A stretch of 64,000 bases of DNA from positions 1 through 64,000 of the forward strand of contig JAAMXP010000676.1 of the NCBI GenBank assembly GCA_019693395.1, given 5' to 3'. Source of the stretch: Ettlia oleoabundans. Taxonomy: Eukaryota > Chlorophyta > Chlorophyceae > Chlamydomonadales. A program made the position numbers and the translations under genes. Below the pieces are notes generated by a model. The model made no database searches and was not told where the DNA came from. It worked only from the letters and a program-made list of their open reading frames with translations. Shown piece after piece: positions 47,005 to 59,010 of the stretch; position 1 is the first letter of the stretch; every line of letters begins with the position of its first letter.

Positions 47005-50000
47005 ATGACCGGCAACGGGCCAGTTCGGGTGGGGCGCGCTTCAAGTGCCCGCCGTCGACCTGCGGGAGCAGGGTTGAGGGAGGCGACAAAGGTTGTGCTG
47101 CGTCAGGTAACCTGCAATTGACTGATGTATGGCTGCTGAAGCTCACACTCAATGTTGTGTTGGTGCTCACTTTTGGGATTTGATCTGTCTATGCTCTCAC
47201 TTGCAAGCCCCCCCTGTCTACGTCGTGCAGCTCTTTTCCGTGCAAGACACGTTGTCAGAAGCCCAGGCCGTAGTTGTGGCATCCAGGATTGAGGGCTGCA
47301 CCGCAGAGCAGGCTTTGGAATACTTTCAAGAACTGCGCGTTGCCTCTGATAAGGTTTTCCGGCGTGCTGCAAAGCGAGCAAGATTGGAGCGTGCCGCTAT
47401 CGAGGATTCTGCGGGCGGCGGGAAAGATGCATTGCCAGCAACTGACGGCAGGCAGGATGCGCAGGTTTGCAGGGAAGTGATGGCTCAAGCCGAGGTTGAT
47501 GCAGCGGCGGCTGCGCGCCAGGCAGCCAGGAACAAGCTGCAGCCAATACTGGATGCGGTTGGGGGCTTGCGGGACTCGACAGTGACAGGCAAGGCAGCTC
47601 TTTGCCCGTGATCACTTTTCTATGGTGTTGGTTTTTGTGGCGAAAGCATGTTTCTTAGTCAGCTGTTTCCATACTTTGTTGTGTACTGTTGCGTGCGGCT
47701 CTAGGCGGGTGCATGTTTAGATGGCAGGTTGCATGCACAAGTTGCTGCTACATACGAGCGTAGCCGGCACCATAGCGCCGCCGTGGGTGTGGGCTGCCAG
47801 GTGCGTTGGCTCTGCCGCGGCCGTTCTGACTCAAGCCATGGACGGCTGCCAAGTTCTGACTGGTACAACTGGGTGCAGGCCAGTTTGTGTCGCTAATGTC
47901 GTCGTTGTCCAGCAGCGTGGTGCGCTGCGAGGCAGCCGAAGCGGTGGCAGCTACCCGGCACGCCATCAGGGTCAAGCTTGTGACCACAGGTGAGGGGCAC
48001 ATCCCTCGTGCGCCACGGGAGGATGCAACTGTGTTGAAAATCATGCTAATCACATTTCAGGAGAATTGAAAACTTGGGTACAGTTGGGCAACAGTGTTGT
48101 AAATGCAGGGGTTGTTTGCTGTGCTCTCGTGTTCCTGCAGCTGGCTTCCTCACCACCCTAGAAGGGTGGCTAGAGGAGGCCACAGAGCAGCAGCAGTACA
48201 CACTGATGCGGCTTGTGGTATGCGCACTAGCATCCCTGCCGTTGCAGCCATCGCTGCTTCGTAGCAGCGTTGACCTGCTGCGCTGGGTGCGCCAGCTGCA
48301 GCACCACCGGCACCAGGGTGTAGGAGCGGCGGCAGCGCAGCTGCACCAGCACTGGCAGCAGCTGCTGAGCGGGGGCGAGGACGTGGTGGGGGCGGGTGCA
48401 GGGGCCCATGCAGCTGTTGGCCAACCTGGTGCAGTGCCTGCGCGGCCCACTCATCAGCCTGATGTGTCTCAGCAGCAGCAGCCGGTGCCACAGCAGGAGC
48501 TGATGCCATCGCGACCACTGGCACCCAGCGGCCACGCCCGCTCTCAAGCTGTCCCAGAACTGGTCGCACTCGGCAGGAAAGGCATCGCCTCGTGCTGTGA
48601 GCCTCCTGTGCCGGGCTCCAACGGCAGCACTGTGCAGCCGGGTCTCAGAGGCTACAAGTCCCTTGCAGTGACTGGGTCACGAGCTGCAGCTGCGCAGCGG
48701 CCCATGTCAGCTGACGACATTCGGCGGCAGCAGGCCCGTCAGAGGCAGCAGGCGCAGCTGCAGGCACTCCGCATGCAAGCGGAAGCAGCCGCTGGCGGGC
48801 GGGAGGCGGGGTCAGGGGTCCAGCCACAGGGGCAACCACAGACTTGCCAGCAGCCGTCAAATCAGCAGCAGCAGCAACAGCAGCAGCAGCTGCTGTTGCC
48901 ATCACATCAGCAGCAGCAGCAGCAATCTTTGCCGGGTGTTGATGCGGTACGTAGCTCCTCCCTGTTTCAAAAACTTCGCCGTAGTATTGCAGCTGCAAGG
49001 GCGGCATCAGGGCAAGCGCCCAGCAGCAGCAGTGGTGCCTATGGCGCTGCTGCAGGCGAAACGGCGACTGGGGCGCTCAAATCCAACAACGCCAGCGTTT
49101 CAGTGGCAATAGTGGTTAATGGCGGGGCAGAGGTCAGCAAGTTGCAGCGATTGGAGTCAGTGAGCAGCGTCCACACATGCACCTCCGCAACCCACATTCC
49201 CCAACCGCAGGAGGGGCAGGAGCAAAAGCCCCCATCACCGCTGGTGCGGCCACAGCAGCAGCAGCAGCAGCACAAGGCAGCGGGTATGACAGGAGCTGCG
49301 GCAATGCCCCTTCCGATGGCAGAGCCTGCAGTTGCTATTAATATTGAAGAAGGGGAGGTAGCACCAGATGCCCTTGTGCCACCTCCCCCGCTCTCAGTAG
49401 CACCACCACCAGCAACGGCAGCATCGGCTGCACCAGCAAGCGCGGCACCCACGCCAGCACGCGTGGTGGCTGTGGTGGCAGTTCCGCCAGCAGCACCGGC
49501 AGCACCACCGCCACCACCACTTCCTCCGTCAGCGTCAGCAGCTGAGGCTGAGGCGCTCCATTCAGCAGCACCTGCAGCGCCAGTATTGCCCCGATGGGCC
49601 GTGGAAGCATCAATTGCTGCAGCGCCATACGAAAACGGACGGAAGGACAGGACGTTGAGGGAGCCGCCCCCACCGGCCAGAGCAACACCACTGCAGCCAG
49701 CAACGGCAGCACGAACAGAAGCATCGCAGCCCTCACTGGGTGTGCCAGTAGTGGCCGTCCAGAAAGCGTTGTCACAGTCACCAAGGGCCTGCCCAACCGA
49801 CAATGCACCAGGTGCAAGCAGCAGCCCGCTAGCGGTATCGGACAGAAAGCGGTCTTCCCATTCGCTGGATGGCAATCAGTCGCGGCCACCTGGCCCCAAG
49901 GCACCAAAATCGTTGCCATGCCCTCCTCGGCAGCAGCAGTTCCAGGTACCACCATCGCGACATCAGCATCAGCAGCAACTGCACCAGCCATTCCCACTAC

Positions 50001-50593
50001 AGCAGCAGCAGCACCCGCACCAGCCGCTGCCGGCGCAGCGCCAGCAACATCATCCGCCACCGCCGCAGCTGCCTCCCCCACGCCTGGCATCGAAGCTTGC
50101 CAGGCTGGAAGAAGCATGCAAGAATGGTCAGACTGGCTCTAATCGGCGGCACCGATCAAGGCGGAAGCAACGGCAGCTGCAGGGGCGGTCACCGCCTTGG
50201 CAGCCACCTAGGGGACCAGAGGCATGGCCGCGTTTGCCGTCGCTGCCTGAGCAGCATTGGCAGAGGCGTCAGCAGCACCTCAGCGTCGCACCTAGCATGG
50301 CGACGCAGGTGGCCTGGCAGCCTCCCGCAGCCATTCTGATGACAGACGCTGTAGCACCTCCTGCTTTTGGCGAGCAGAGCACCGAGGTTGGTGCGCTGGC
50401 TGAAGCGCGCCAGAACCAGCCGAATATGCAGAGCCCACGCATGGTGCCGCTGCAGCCATCATCGCCGCGAGGAGGGGCAGAAGAGCCTTACACACAGCTG
50501 CAGATGGTGCCTTATGTTCCCATGGACCTTGATGAGCGGCGGGAGGAGGAGCAGCGGCTGCGTGTTGCGGGCTGGCAAGCGCCGCACGCCTGA
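47005..50593 (+). CDS. LUMINIDEPENDENS-like homeodomain / TFIIS N-terminal domain protein
   Basis: Four exons, 47005-47106, 47231-47588, 47879-47989 and 48141-50593; 1007 residues. The N-terminal block KVVLRQLFSVQDTLSEAQ, continuing through EQALEYFQELRVASDKV to a basic run (FRRAAKRARLER), resembles the divergent homeodomain of plant LUMINIDEPENDENS. Residues about 192-270 (GFLTTLEGWLEEATEQQQYT, LVVCALASLPLQPSLL, LLRWV, HQHWQQLL) match the TFIIS N-terminal/LW helical bundle found in LD next to its homeodomain. The remaining 700 residues are low-complexity Gln, Ala and Pro with basic patches, likely disordered. In plants LD is a nuclear regulator linked to RNA processing of FLC and to flowering time; an algal role is unknown. 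Intron 2 uses a GC donor. Both domain calls are by eye. Confidence 0.6.
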
Positions 50594-51058
50594 GCTGCCT
50601 TCTAGCGGTGGCTGCTGAGTGCGACTGGCGCCACCTTCGCACCCTTGCTGTTCGCACTTAATAATTTGCTGAATGAATGACTGATGAGTCAGTCGTTCCT
50701 CAATTCAAGTGAACCCAACCAAGCAGTTAGTGGATTCTTGTGTGAGAGAATCCCCATGCGTGTTGGTATACATCGTTCAAACTTGTGCTGAGCTGTGGCT
50801 TGGTTGAGGCTTATGGTGAGACAATGCTCCGCAAACTGCGTCACAAATCAAACTTGAACGAAATACATGACTTCTCAGGGGAGGACTGCATAAGTAGGGC
50901 GGTGTACCGGGCCACGGCCAGCACGGGAGGCGCATCTGCCTCGCTGGCGCCGCTGCCGCTGCCTGGCGGGACCTCCTCTGCAGGCAGATCTTCCTTTGGG
51001 CTGGTTTTTCTTTACGAGTTTATAAGATAGTCGTTGCACCCAAGTTGATCATCATTCC
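50594..51058 (+). promoter_or_regulatory. LD-like 3' region and promoter of the JMJ21-like gene
   Basis: 465 bases between tandem genes. An 81-codon open frame (50785-51030) lacks homology I recognise and is not called. No TGTAA seen. Confidence 0.45.
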
Positions 51059-54000
51059 ATGCCGGGACAGGGACCCGAACCCCGAGTTGCGGGGCTCGGC
51101 ACTTTTGCCATCTTCCCGGACGAGCTGATCTGCTACTTGCTGCACCAACTGGATGCCAGAGCGTTACTGGTGCTGTCAGCGACATCAAAGTTGATGCGCG
51201 TCTTGGTCTGTGAGGAGCCGCTTTGGCTACAAAAGCACTTGGAGCGCTACGCCCGGCCCTTTGCGTATCGGGTGCGTGCTGTGGGTGCAATGTGTATGCG
51301 ATGGTGCTGTAAGAACGCGTGGAGAGGCAAAATGCCACCACCAGCCGTCACCCGCCACCGCTTTGCGAGCAGAGAATGCGGCTGGAGTGTTGTGGGTGCA
51401 TCCTGGTCAGCAGCACAACTCGCTGGCAGGATCATCAAAAATGCGCATGACATACCCTGAGGCGCAGGGCTCCTGGAGGGCCACCTACATGGCCCACCAC
51501 CCAGCTTTCCGCCGACCAGAGCTGACAGCATCAGACCTCGTGCCTGTGGCACCAGCACCGGGGTTCACCTCAGACGTGCTGTACAGGTGGGCGTCAACGC
51601 CATGGAGGCTGAAGTGAAGGAGTGCATCCTGTCGTTTTGGTGATCTCTTGAGTAGAGGCCATGCTGGTCTCGGGGTTTGGTGCAGCAAGGTTTGGAGACA
51701 CTTGGCCGCCCTTTGTTGGTGCAGGCGGTGGTATCGCTGCCACGTGGATCTCAGCAGCTTCACGCCACAACCGCCAGCTGCCGCCAAGTTGCCACCAGTA
51801 GCAGCAGATGGACATGCCACAGCGGCTACAGTCCCTCCCGCCAGCGAGGCATCGGCAGCTCCTGGGAGCGCTAGCATTCCCTACATTGCAGATGCCAGCA
51901 CCATGGCCCCAGAGGATTTTGAGGCCAGATATGACCAGCCCGGCCAGCCAGTCATGCTGGGAGGACTGGCCAAGAGCCTGTCAGGTGCGGGGTTGTCCAG
52001 CAAAAGTCTGGGTCAGTGCCAGGACTCCTTCTTACCTGCGTTCACCTATACTGTCCACTGTGCCACACACATCTTCTGTTGCTGCTGACGAAATGCCTGT
52101 CTTTCGCGGTGTCGTTTCCTACAGGTTGCAGCCTGGAGCCATGGCAGCCCTCAAGCCTAGCACAGGCCTTTGGTGATCGTCTGTTCACAGCCAGCAAGCC
52201 CTTTCTGGCGGGAGGTAGGCAGGCATTGAATAATTGATGCCCAAGGGGTCTGGCAACTGCGACATTCACCACCCCACAGTACCCCAGTGCTTCGCCGATG
52301 CACAAGCAATCATGCTGTCCTCGCTACTCACTCCCACCATCATTTCAACACTAAGGCAGCCTCCTACTCTGTGGGGTTTTGCTCCAGGCCGCACTCGCAT
52401 GCGGCTTGCTGACTACCTGGCATATGCGGAACAGCAGGCGGATGAGGAGCCTCTCTACATATTCGACGCGTGAGTCCCCTTTTATCACAGGACCATCTAT
52501 CGTTGCAGCTGCCTGACCCCAAGCACTTTGCATGCTCCAGCAGATAGCTGGACTTTGTGAAACACGAGCGCGTGTTCCATAAGCGTGCCACACCCCCTGG
52601 TTATGCAAGTCATCCTATTCAGGCGTGTGGCCTTGCAGGTCGTTTGCCAAGGCGGCTCCAGAGCTGCTGCAGATGTACAATGTGCCGCACGTCTTCCGCC
52701 ATGACCTCTTTGCCTGCATGGGCGAACGCCGCGAGGACTGGAGGCAAGTCAGGCTGCTTAAGCAGAGGAACATCTGAAAAGGGCCATACACTAGGCTGAT
52801 TGGGTTTTGCTGCTTGCCCCTCTCCTGTGATGCTACTGGGGATGCCGATAGCTGGTACCTGCTTTTGTTGACTGGTTGGGCGTCGCCCTCCTTTCTTCCC
52901 TGACACCTGCAGGTGGCTGGTAGTTGGTCCCGCCCGCAGCGGTGCCAGCTGGCACGTGGACCCTTCTGCCACATCTGCGTGGAACACACTGCTGTCTGGT
53001 GAGAGGAGGGCCAACCCGTTCTGACTGGTCGTGGTGTTCAGGGCATGCACAGCAGCATCGGCCAGCACTTATCTTCAGCTTGCTTCAACTCACTGGCTAG
53101 CACGTTGCTTCCCACTGATGCATTGTGACCAAACTTGCGGCACTGCAGGCCGCAAGCGCTGGGCTCTGTACCCTCCAGGCCATGTGCCACCCGGCGTGGA
53201 GGTCAGCATTGACTCAGATGGAGCCCCCAATTTTGAGGTGGGTGTGCTGACTGCCTGCATGTGGGCCCTGCTACCTGCCTGTCATGGATGCCATGCTGGC
53301 CCCTAGCTGTGTGGCTGCCCGGCTCTACCAATGCACAATGACCAGGTGATCTTATGCTGCTGGTACAGTTCTGACTGTGGGCTTGCTCCTCCCCTGCCCC
53401 AACCGCTGCCAGCGCAGACCCCCACCTCCCTCCAGTGGTACCTCGAGATCTACCCGCAGCTTCCAACCGACCAGCGCCCGCTGGAAATAGTGCAGCAGCC
53501 AGGGGATACCATATATTTACCCGCAGGTGGGCCATTTGGGACAAGGTAGTTGTGCATAGGCATGGACGCGTCTTGTTACTGTTGTGGTGATGCCGTAAGA
53601 ATACCACTTCGCTACTCAGCTTTGCCACACTGAAGTAGAAGCAGCCCAAATGTAGTTGCCTGTTCAAGTTTCCCAAATCTATCTGCGGCTGTCTTGTGTT
53701 TCGCTTGTGTGCAGGCTGGTGGCACTGTGTGCTCAACCTGGACATAACTGTGGCAGTCACCCAGAACTTTGTCAGCCCTGCCAACCTGGAAGCAGCGGTG
53801 CAGTGGCAGGTCCTAGGTGCAGGTGCGTGGGTGATCGTGGGCCCTCTGCGTTGTCTGACGTTGGCTGGCCTGGCCTGGCCCTGCTGCTGCTTACTGTATG
53901 TCGCCTGACTGACATGCTCCAGACACGCACTACCGGGGCGGCTGGCAGTCAGCTCTTACCCAAGTTACAGCCTCAGCTCCCCTAACCTCAAGCCACTGCT

Positions 54001-56642
54001 GCTCCTCCTGGTCTGCAGGCTCCCTGTTCGACCCACACCTGGCAGCAGCCTACCTGACGCACCGCCAGGAACGGTATGGGTCACAGCTTCAGAGTGGCAA
54101 GCAGCTGGAGGAGCAGGTAGTAGTGGAACCCGATTTGGAAACGAAGAAATCTGAGGGGCAGCAACCAGGTATGCCAGCCAAGCGCCGGCAACTTGGCAGC
54201 AAGCAGGGAGGGCGCCACTCCAAGCGGCGGCGTGGGGTTACTGGGCAGCAAAGAGTGGACCAAGATGTTGTGAATGACGAGGCTGAGGCAGCTCAAACAG
54301 CCGCTGAGCACCTGGCTGAACTTGAGCTGGGGTTCCAGCGGGACAACATGCTGGGGCCTTGGCTGCGCTTGATGCTTCAGCAGCGGGATGCCGAGCAGCA
54401 GCAGGACTGCAAACAAGATGGAGCACACTGCCAGTCAGTAGGCCAGCCAAGGAGTTCTCGCGTGTGGCAGCTGGTGCAGCAGTGGACGGATGTGCCGGTC
54501 TGGCGCCCGCGACTGGCAAGGGCATGCCGTGCGGCGGGGCTGGAGCAGCCAAGGCACCCTTATGAGTGGCTGCCCCTGGCCACCGGCTGGTGTGTGGTGT
54601 TTGAGGCAAGCCCATGCTGCTGCTTTGGCCCCATATTGCTCGTGATTGGGCCATGCCTTGGCCACGCACTTGCAGCTTGCTGCTACTTTCCAGTGAACTC
54701 GCATGCTTTTTTTCTGATGGCTTGAACTGTACACTGCTGGTCCCACTGCTGCTACTGCAGGTGGCGGGAAAGATCATCAAGTTCTTCCCTCCTACACAAC
54801 CGCATGCCACAGCCATGGGGTGCATGGAAATTGCTGCATATTTGAGCCTGGAAGCGAGCAGCAGTCAGGGCAGCAGTGGCGGCGCGCGCCTGCTGCACTC
54901 TGGGCTGCTAGACTACAGCAGCAGCAGCAGGGGCACTAGCATGGCGCAACAATCGCATGCGGGTGCGGCAACATCAGCAGCGGCCCCCATGCCGTTTTTG
55001 GTGTTGGAGAAAGTGCCGGGGCTCACCTTGGGCAGCTGCATGGACGCGTTTGCAGACGAGCAGTGGATGGAGACAGCGGCCGCAGTTGGGCGCAGCCTTG
55101 CTACCATCCACAGCCTGCCTCTTCCCGCTGCAGCTGCTCCTCGAACACCAAATGCGCAACATGTTGTAGTTGGATCTGCTGAGGGAGTCTGCATGTTTGC
55201 CGCAACAAACGGCCATGCCGGCATTCGTGGCGTTGGCAGCATCAGCAGCAGCTGTACAGCCTGGATAGCCAGGGACGGCACTGTTTACTCAAGCTCTCTT
55301 GGTAAGGTGGAGATGCGGCGAGAGCTTGGAGCACGTAAAACAAAGCAGCAGCAGTTGACGCAGCCTGAGCAGGACCACAGGGTGGAGCAGCGGGTTGCTG
55401 ATTGCCAGCACTTAGTGCTGACACGGCTCTTTCCTGAGGTAGCGGCTGTGCTACTGGGCAAGCCAGCCCAGGAAGGGCATCTTTCCCCCGCTGCAGCCGG
55501 TGTCAGCTCTAGTGTAAGGGAACAGCCTTTCATAGGAGCACCATTGGGGACAGAAGCAGCACCAGCGCCAGCAACACTGGCTGCAGATAACACAGCTGCC
55601 ACCGCGCCAGGCTGCCAGCGGTGTGACGCCTGGCAGCCCTTTGTGTCTTTCCTGCGGCACCAGCGCAGGCATGCTGATAAGGTGCATCATGCAGACGGCT
55701 TTCTTCCGGCTCATCTGCAAGAGCAGTTGGACTCCTACTTGCCTGTAGACCCAGCTGTTTTGGTGGACTGCAGCTGCCCCATCCACGGTGTCAGCCAGGA
55801 CAGCCGTCTGGCAGAGCGGGCAGTTGTTGCCTCAGTTGCAGCCGGAGCAGCACCAGCCGTGCAGAATGACTCTAGCAAGAGGGCAGCCACGTTGGCAGAC
55901 AACTCGGCGTGCTGCTGTTGCAGTAGCGGCGGTTGCGGCAGCGGAAGCATACCTACCTGGGTCCATGGTGACCTCACCCCTGGCAATGTGCTGCTGAGCA
56001 ACACGCTGGCTCAGCACACAAACGAGCCACAGCAGCCAGGGAAGACGCAACCTAAGCAAGAAGAGCAGAGACACAGCAGCATCGGCATCCAGGCATCCAC
56101 TACTGCTACAATCATAGATTTTGCAGACAGCGGCCAGGGAGATCCGCTCTGGGACTTCGTGGTGCTGCTAATTCGCACTTTCAGGCAAGCCAACCCTGTT
56201 AAAGCCCTCTTTGTTGCTCGCGAAACGGCCAGGCCTGCCATCACCTGCTGCCCGCAGCTTCGCAACTCGAATCCTGGCTGGCAAGTGCGGGCGCATGCTG
56301 TAGCTGTCGGTGATAACTGCACATGTCGGCTGCTGCGCACTCCGCAGGTGCAATCGCCGGGCGAGCCAGGCCTGCATGGCATCATACGGTGCCGCACTAG
56401 CGCAGTCAGCACAGTCACCCAAAGCAGCACAGACAGCAGCACAGGCGCTGGCCTGCTGGCCGCAGCGGCCTCAGGGGATGAGCCTGAGCTATGTAGCAAT
56501 GTGTTACACGCTGCTGCACGAGCTGGGCCCACTGCATGATGTGTTCAAGCGTTATCCGCAGCTGTGGGAGGCAGATTGCTTGGAAAAAGTTCAACAGGCG
56601 GTTTGGGGCTGGCTGGATGAGTTCCATAGTGGTCTGCCCTGA
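51059..56642 (+). CDS. F-box / JmjC / phosphotransferase-fold protein, JMJ21-like
   Basis: Same three-part architecture as Arabidopsis At1g78280 (JMJ21). Thirteen exons: 51059-51271, 51468-51586, 51725-51984, 52125-52214, 52388-52469, 52639-52743, 52913-52998, 53149-53237, 53418-53526, 53715-53816, 54019-54605, 54761-56184, 56348-56642; 1186 residues. F-box: [16 protein letters not shown] to CEEPLW (about 17-60). Jmj[18 protein letters not shown] with Fe(II) ligands His304 and Asp306, and distal His388 in GWWHCVLN, so it may be an active 2-oxoglutarate oxygenase of the JMJD6 group. The C-terminal third has the aminoglycoside-phosphotransferase fold: [14 protein letters not shown] (His1016) and [15 protein letters not shown] (Asp1067). 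An SCF substrate receptor role is likely from the F-box; substrates are unknown. Three introns have GC donors. Exon 2 could start nine bases earlier. Confidence 0.87.
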
Positions 56643-57023
56643 TCCGATAGGGGTTGATTTGCTGGCTTGTCAGCGTTTAGCCAGGCGTTTCACGGCTTGT
56701 ATTTGCACCGTTAACTTCGAACTATCATTTCCAGGCCATCTCACACTGTTTCACCTGTCGCTGCATTGAAATCAATCGACCTAATCTTGCGCTGGTCAGT
56801 CCAGTGACACAGGACGTCCCGCAACGCATTGCTGCGCTCATGGGCCGGCAGGTGTTGGCAGGTGGCGTTGACGTGGCAGGGCAGCTGCGGCTAGCCGTCC
56901 GTGGGGGTTGTCATGAAGGAAGTGAACAGCACGAGGGGCATCAGATGTTTGCTGTTTAGCAGTAGACCACAGGCAGCCCGATCACATCGCGCCACGCGCC
57001 AGCGAGTTTCCCGGCAACCAACG
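56643..57023 (+). promoter_or_regulatory. JMJ21-like 3' region and promoter of VPS20
   Basis: 381 bases between tandem genes with no supported exon or clear motif. Confidence 0.45.
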
Positions 57024-59010
57024 ATGGGCCAATTGATGAGCAAAAAGCCAAAGTGCGATGCTGGTTGGTGTACCCTGGGCTGCCTTGTTGAGAAGCGGCA
57101 TTGCCGTGCACGCTTGCCCTCGCAGCCCGGGTGCCGTTCTTATTCAAGTCCCTTGGCCGTGCGTAAGCCTTGGGTTGCCGGCTTATTCTATGCGGTAGAA
57201 TTTGTTCCCTCCCTGGCACCCCGTCACTGACCTGCCGCCACCGCCTCGCTCCTGCTGCGCTGGTTTCTCCTGGATGAGCTGTTGCAGGCTGGAAATAAAT
57301 GACGTAGACCGTGCAGTTTTGAGCCTCAAGTCGCAAGTTCGCAAGTTGGAGCAGCAGAGGGGGCGGGTGGGTGCTGATGTTCGCAGCCCAGAATCTCGTG
57401 TTTGTAGAGGGCAGCGTGCCACCTGCGGCGCCTGTTGCCCCTGGTTTGTCAAAGGCACTGCGTGCTCCATTACCCAGGAAACTTATTTGCAGCTTTTTGT
57501 GCCCATCCCGTCGCTCCTTCTCTCCATGTCCATCTTGCCCTGCTGTTTAGTATCCGCTCACCTGCCACTCCCACGCTGCTGTAGATTCAAGCCAACATTG
57601 ACCGTGAGCAGCAGCTTGCCAAGGAGCTTATCGCGGCAGGCAGAAAAGACCGGGCGCTGCTCGCGCTGAAGAAGCGCAAGCTGCAGGAGGGTCAGGCTGC
57701 GAGACTGGATGGGTTGCTGCTAAACGTGGAGGAAATGGTGGGTGAAAAGCACCACCTTGCTGCTGGAACTGCTGCTGTGGCTGCTGCCTGGCAGCCGCGG
57801 GCCTGGTTGCCAAGCGCTGAGAGCATGGTTGCAGATCGGCGAGAATGTTCGTTGGTGGTTGCTGACGCCGCCGCCAGCAAACTGGGGTATGCATTTCGGT
57901 GGTTTGCTCGGCTCATGTCATCACCTTGTTGATGAGGGATGTGTCGTCGTACATGGCGCCCGGCATTGCACCATGCCTGGCAAGTACGCTGGGCAAGCTC
58001 GGCTCCCCTAGTGTTGTTGATGTTGCAGCTGGGCAACATTGAGACCACTAAATCGCAGCAGCGCATTTTTGGCGTGCTGAAGGAGGCCAACAATGCGGTG
58101 AAGCAGATGCAGCAGGCAAGCGGGCTGTGTGTGTGAGTCAGCAAACCACTTTCCCTCGCTTCCTGTCCATGTGATGAGAAAGCGCCCATCAGCCGTCGTG
58201 CAGCTGGCTGCCTTAAAGCGCGATCTACCTTGCTGCAGTGCCTGCGCCTATCATACTGCGCTTGCGCCGCCGCCCCCCGCACGCTCGCCCCCCCNNNNNN
58301 NNNNNNNNNNNNNNNNNNNNNNNNNNNNNNNNNNCATAAAAAAATGTACACCTTCCTTGCCACCCGGTAGCTCATGCACGCACGCACCACCTGCTTGGTT
58401 CTTGCAGGCAATGCCCCTTGAGGATGTCGAGAAGCTGATGCAGGACAGCTCGGATGCAAAGGCATATGAGGACAGCCTGAGGCAGATGCTGGGTGCGCGG
58501 GGCTGCCTGCAACACAGCTAGCCATGCCTGCCTTTGCATATGCTTCGTTGTGGCCACCTCCTTTGGCTGCATGCTTCAGCATGCTGCTCCAGGTTGAATA
58601 TGCTGGGCTGCCTCTGCTGGTTTTGGCCCGTGTTGATTTACTTTTGCATTTATCTTATGCAAACAGCCTGATCGTATCGCTGCCCTCCTCATGACCTCAC
58701 AGGCGAGTCGCTCAACCCGGACGAGGCGGAGGCCGCCGCCATGGAGCTGCAAGAGCTTGAGGCGCAGCTGCTGGACAAGCAAGAGCTGGAGATGCCTCGC
58801 CCACCCACAGCAGCAATCCCCACACAAGCGGCGGCCGAAGCAGCACTTCAGCAGCAGGAGGAGGGCGGTGCTGCAGCGTCACGAGCAGAAGAGGCTTTGC
58901 TTGATCAGCTGCCAAGCGTGCCCAAGGCCGTGCAGCCCACAGCGGCAGAAGCGGCGGATTTAGGAGCAAAGGAAAATTCCGAGACGGAACGAGTGTTGCT
59001 GGCTGCCTGA
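57024..59010 (+). CDS. VPS20: ESCRT-III subunit VPS20/CHMP6
   Basis: Myristoylated ESCRT-III component that links ESCRT-II to Snf7 polymer on endosomes for multivesicular body formation. Six exons: 57024-57052, 57288-57366, 57585-57737, 58029-58115, 58408-58492, 58703-59010; 246 residues. It starts MGQLMSKKPK, with Gly2 and Ser6 fitting N-myristoylation. The Snf7 core follows: EINDVDRAVLSLKSQVRKLE, REQQLAKELIAAGRKDRA, LKKRKLQEGQAARLDGLLLN and MPLEDVEKLMQDS. The tail after about 175 is acidic and Ala/Gln-rich, the region that holds the MIM in relatives. Intron 4 has a GC donor and contains a 40-N gap. Length is slightly above the usual 200-220 because of the tail. TGTAA follows at 59129. Confidence 0.9.
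58295..58334. other. Assembly gap (40 N) in VPS20 intron 4
   Basis: Forty Ns after a CCCCCCC run, within the intron 58116-58407. Flanking exons join in phase 0, so no coding loss is implied. Confidence 0.95.

Noticed and set aside
47161..47230. Extension of LD-like exon 2 upstream to give PPVYVVQ
   Set aside because: The frame fits, but it would need an acceptor phase that does not match the ATG exon 47005-47106; the pyrimidine tract before CAG at 47228-47230 fits an intron end.
49039..49875. Long minus-strand open frame of 278 codons
   Set aside because: It lies antisense to the Gln/Ala/Pro repeats of the LD-like gene; repeated CAG/GCA codons give long open frames on the other strand. Composition is low complexity with no domain.
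49338..50117. Minus-strand open frame of 259 codons
   Set aside because: Same cause as above, an antisense shadow of a repetitive coding exon.
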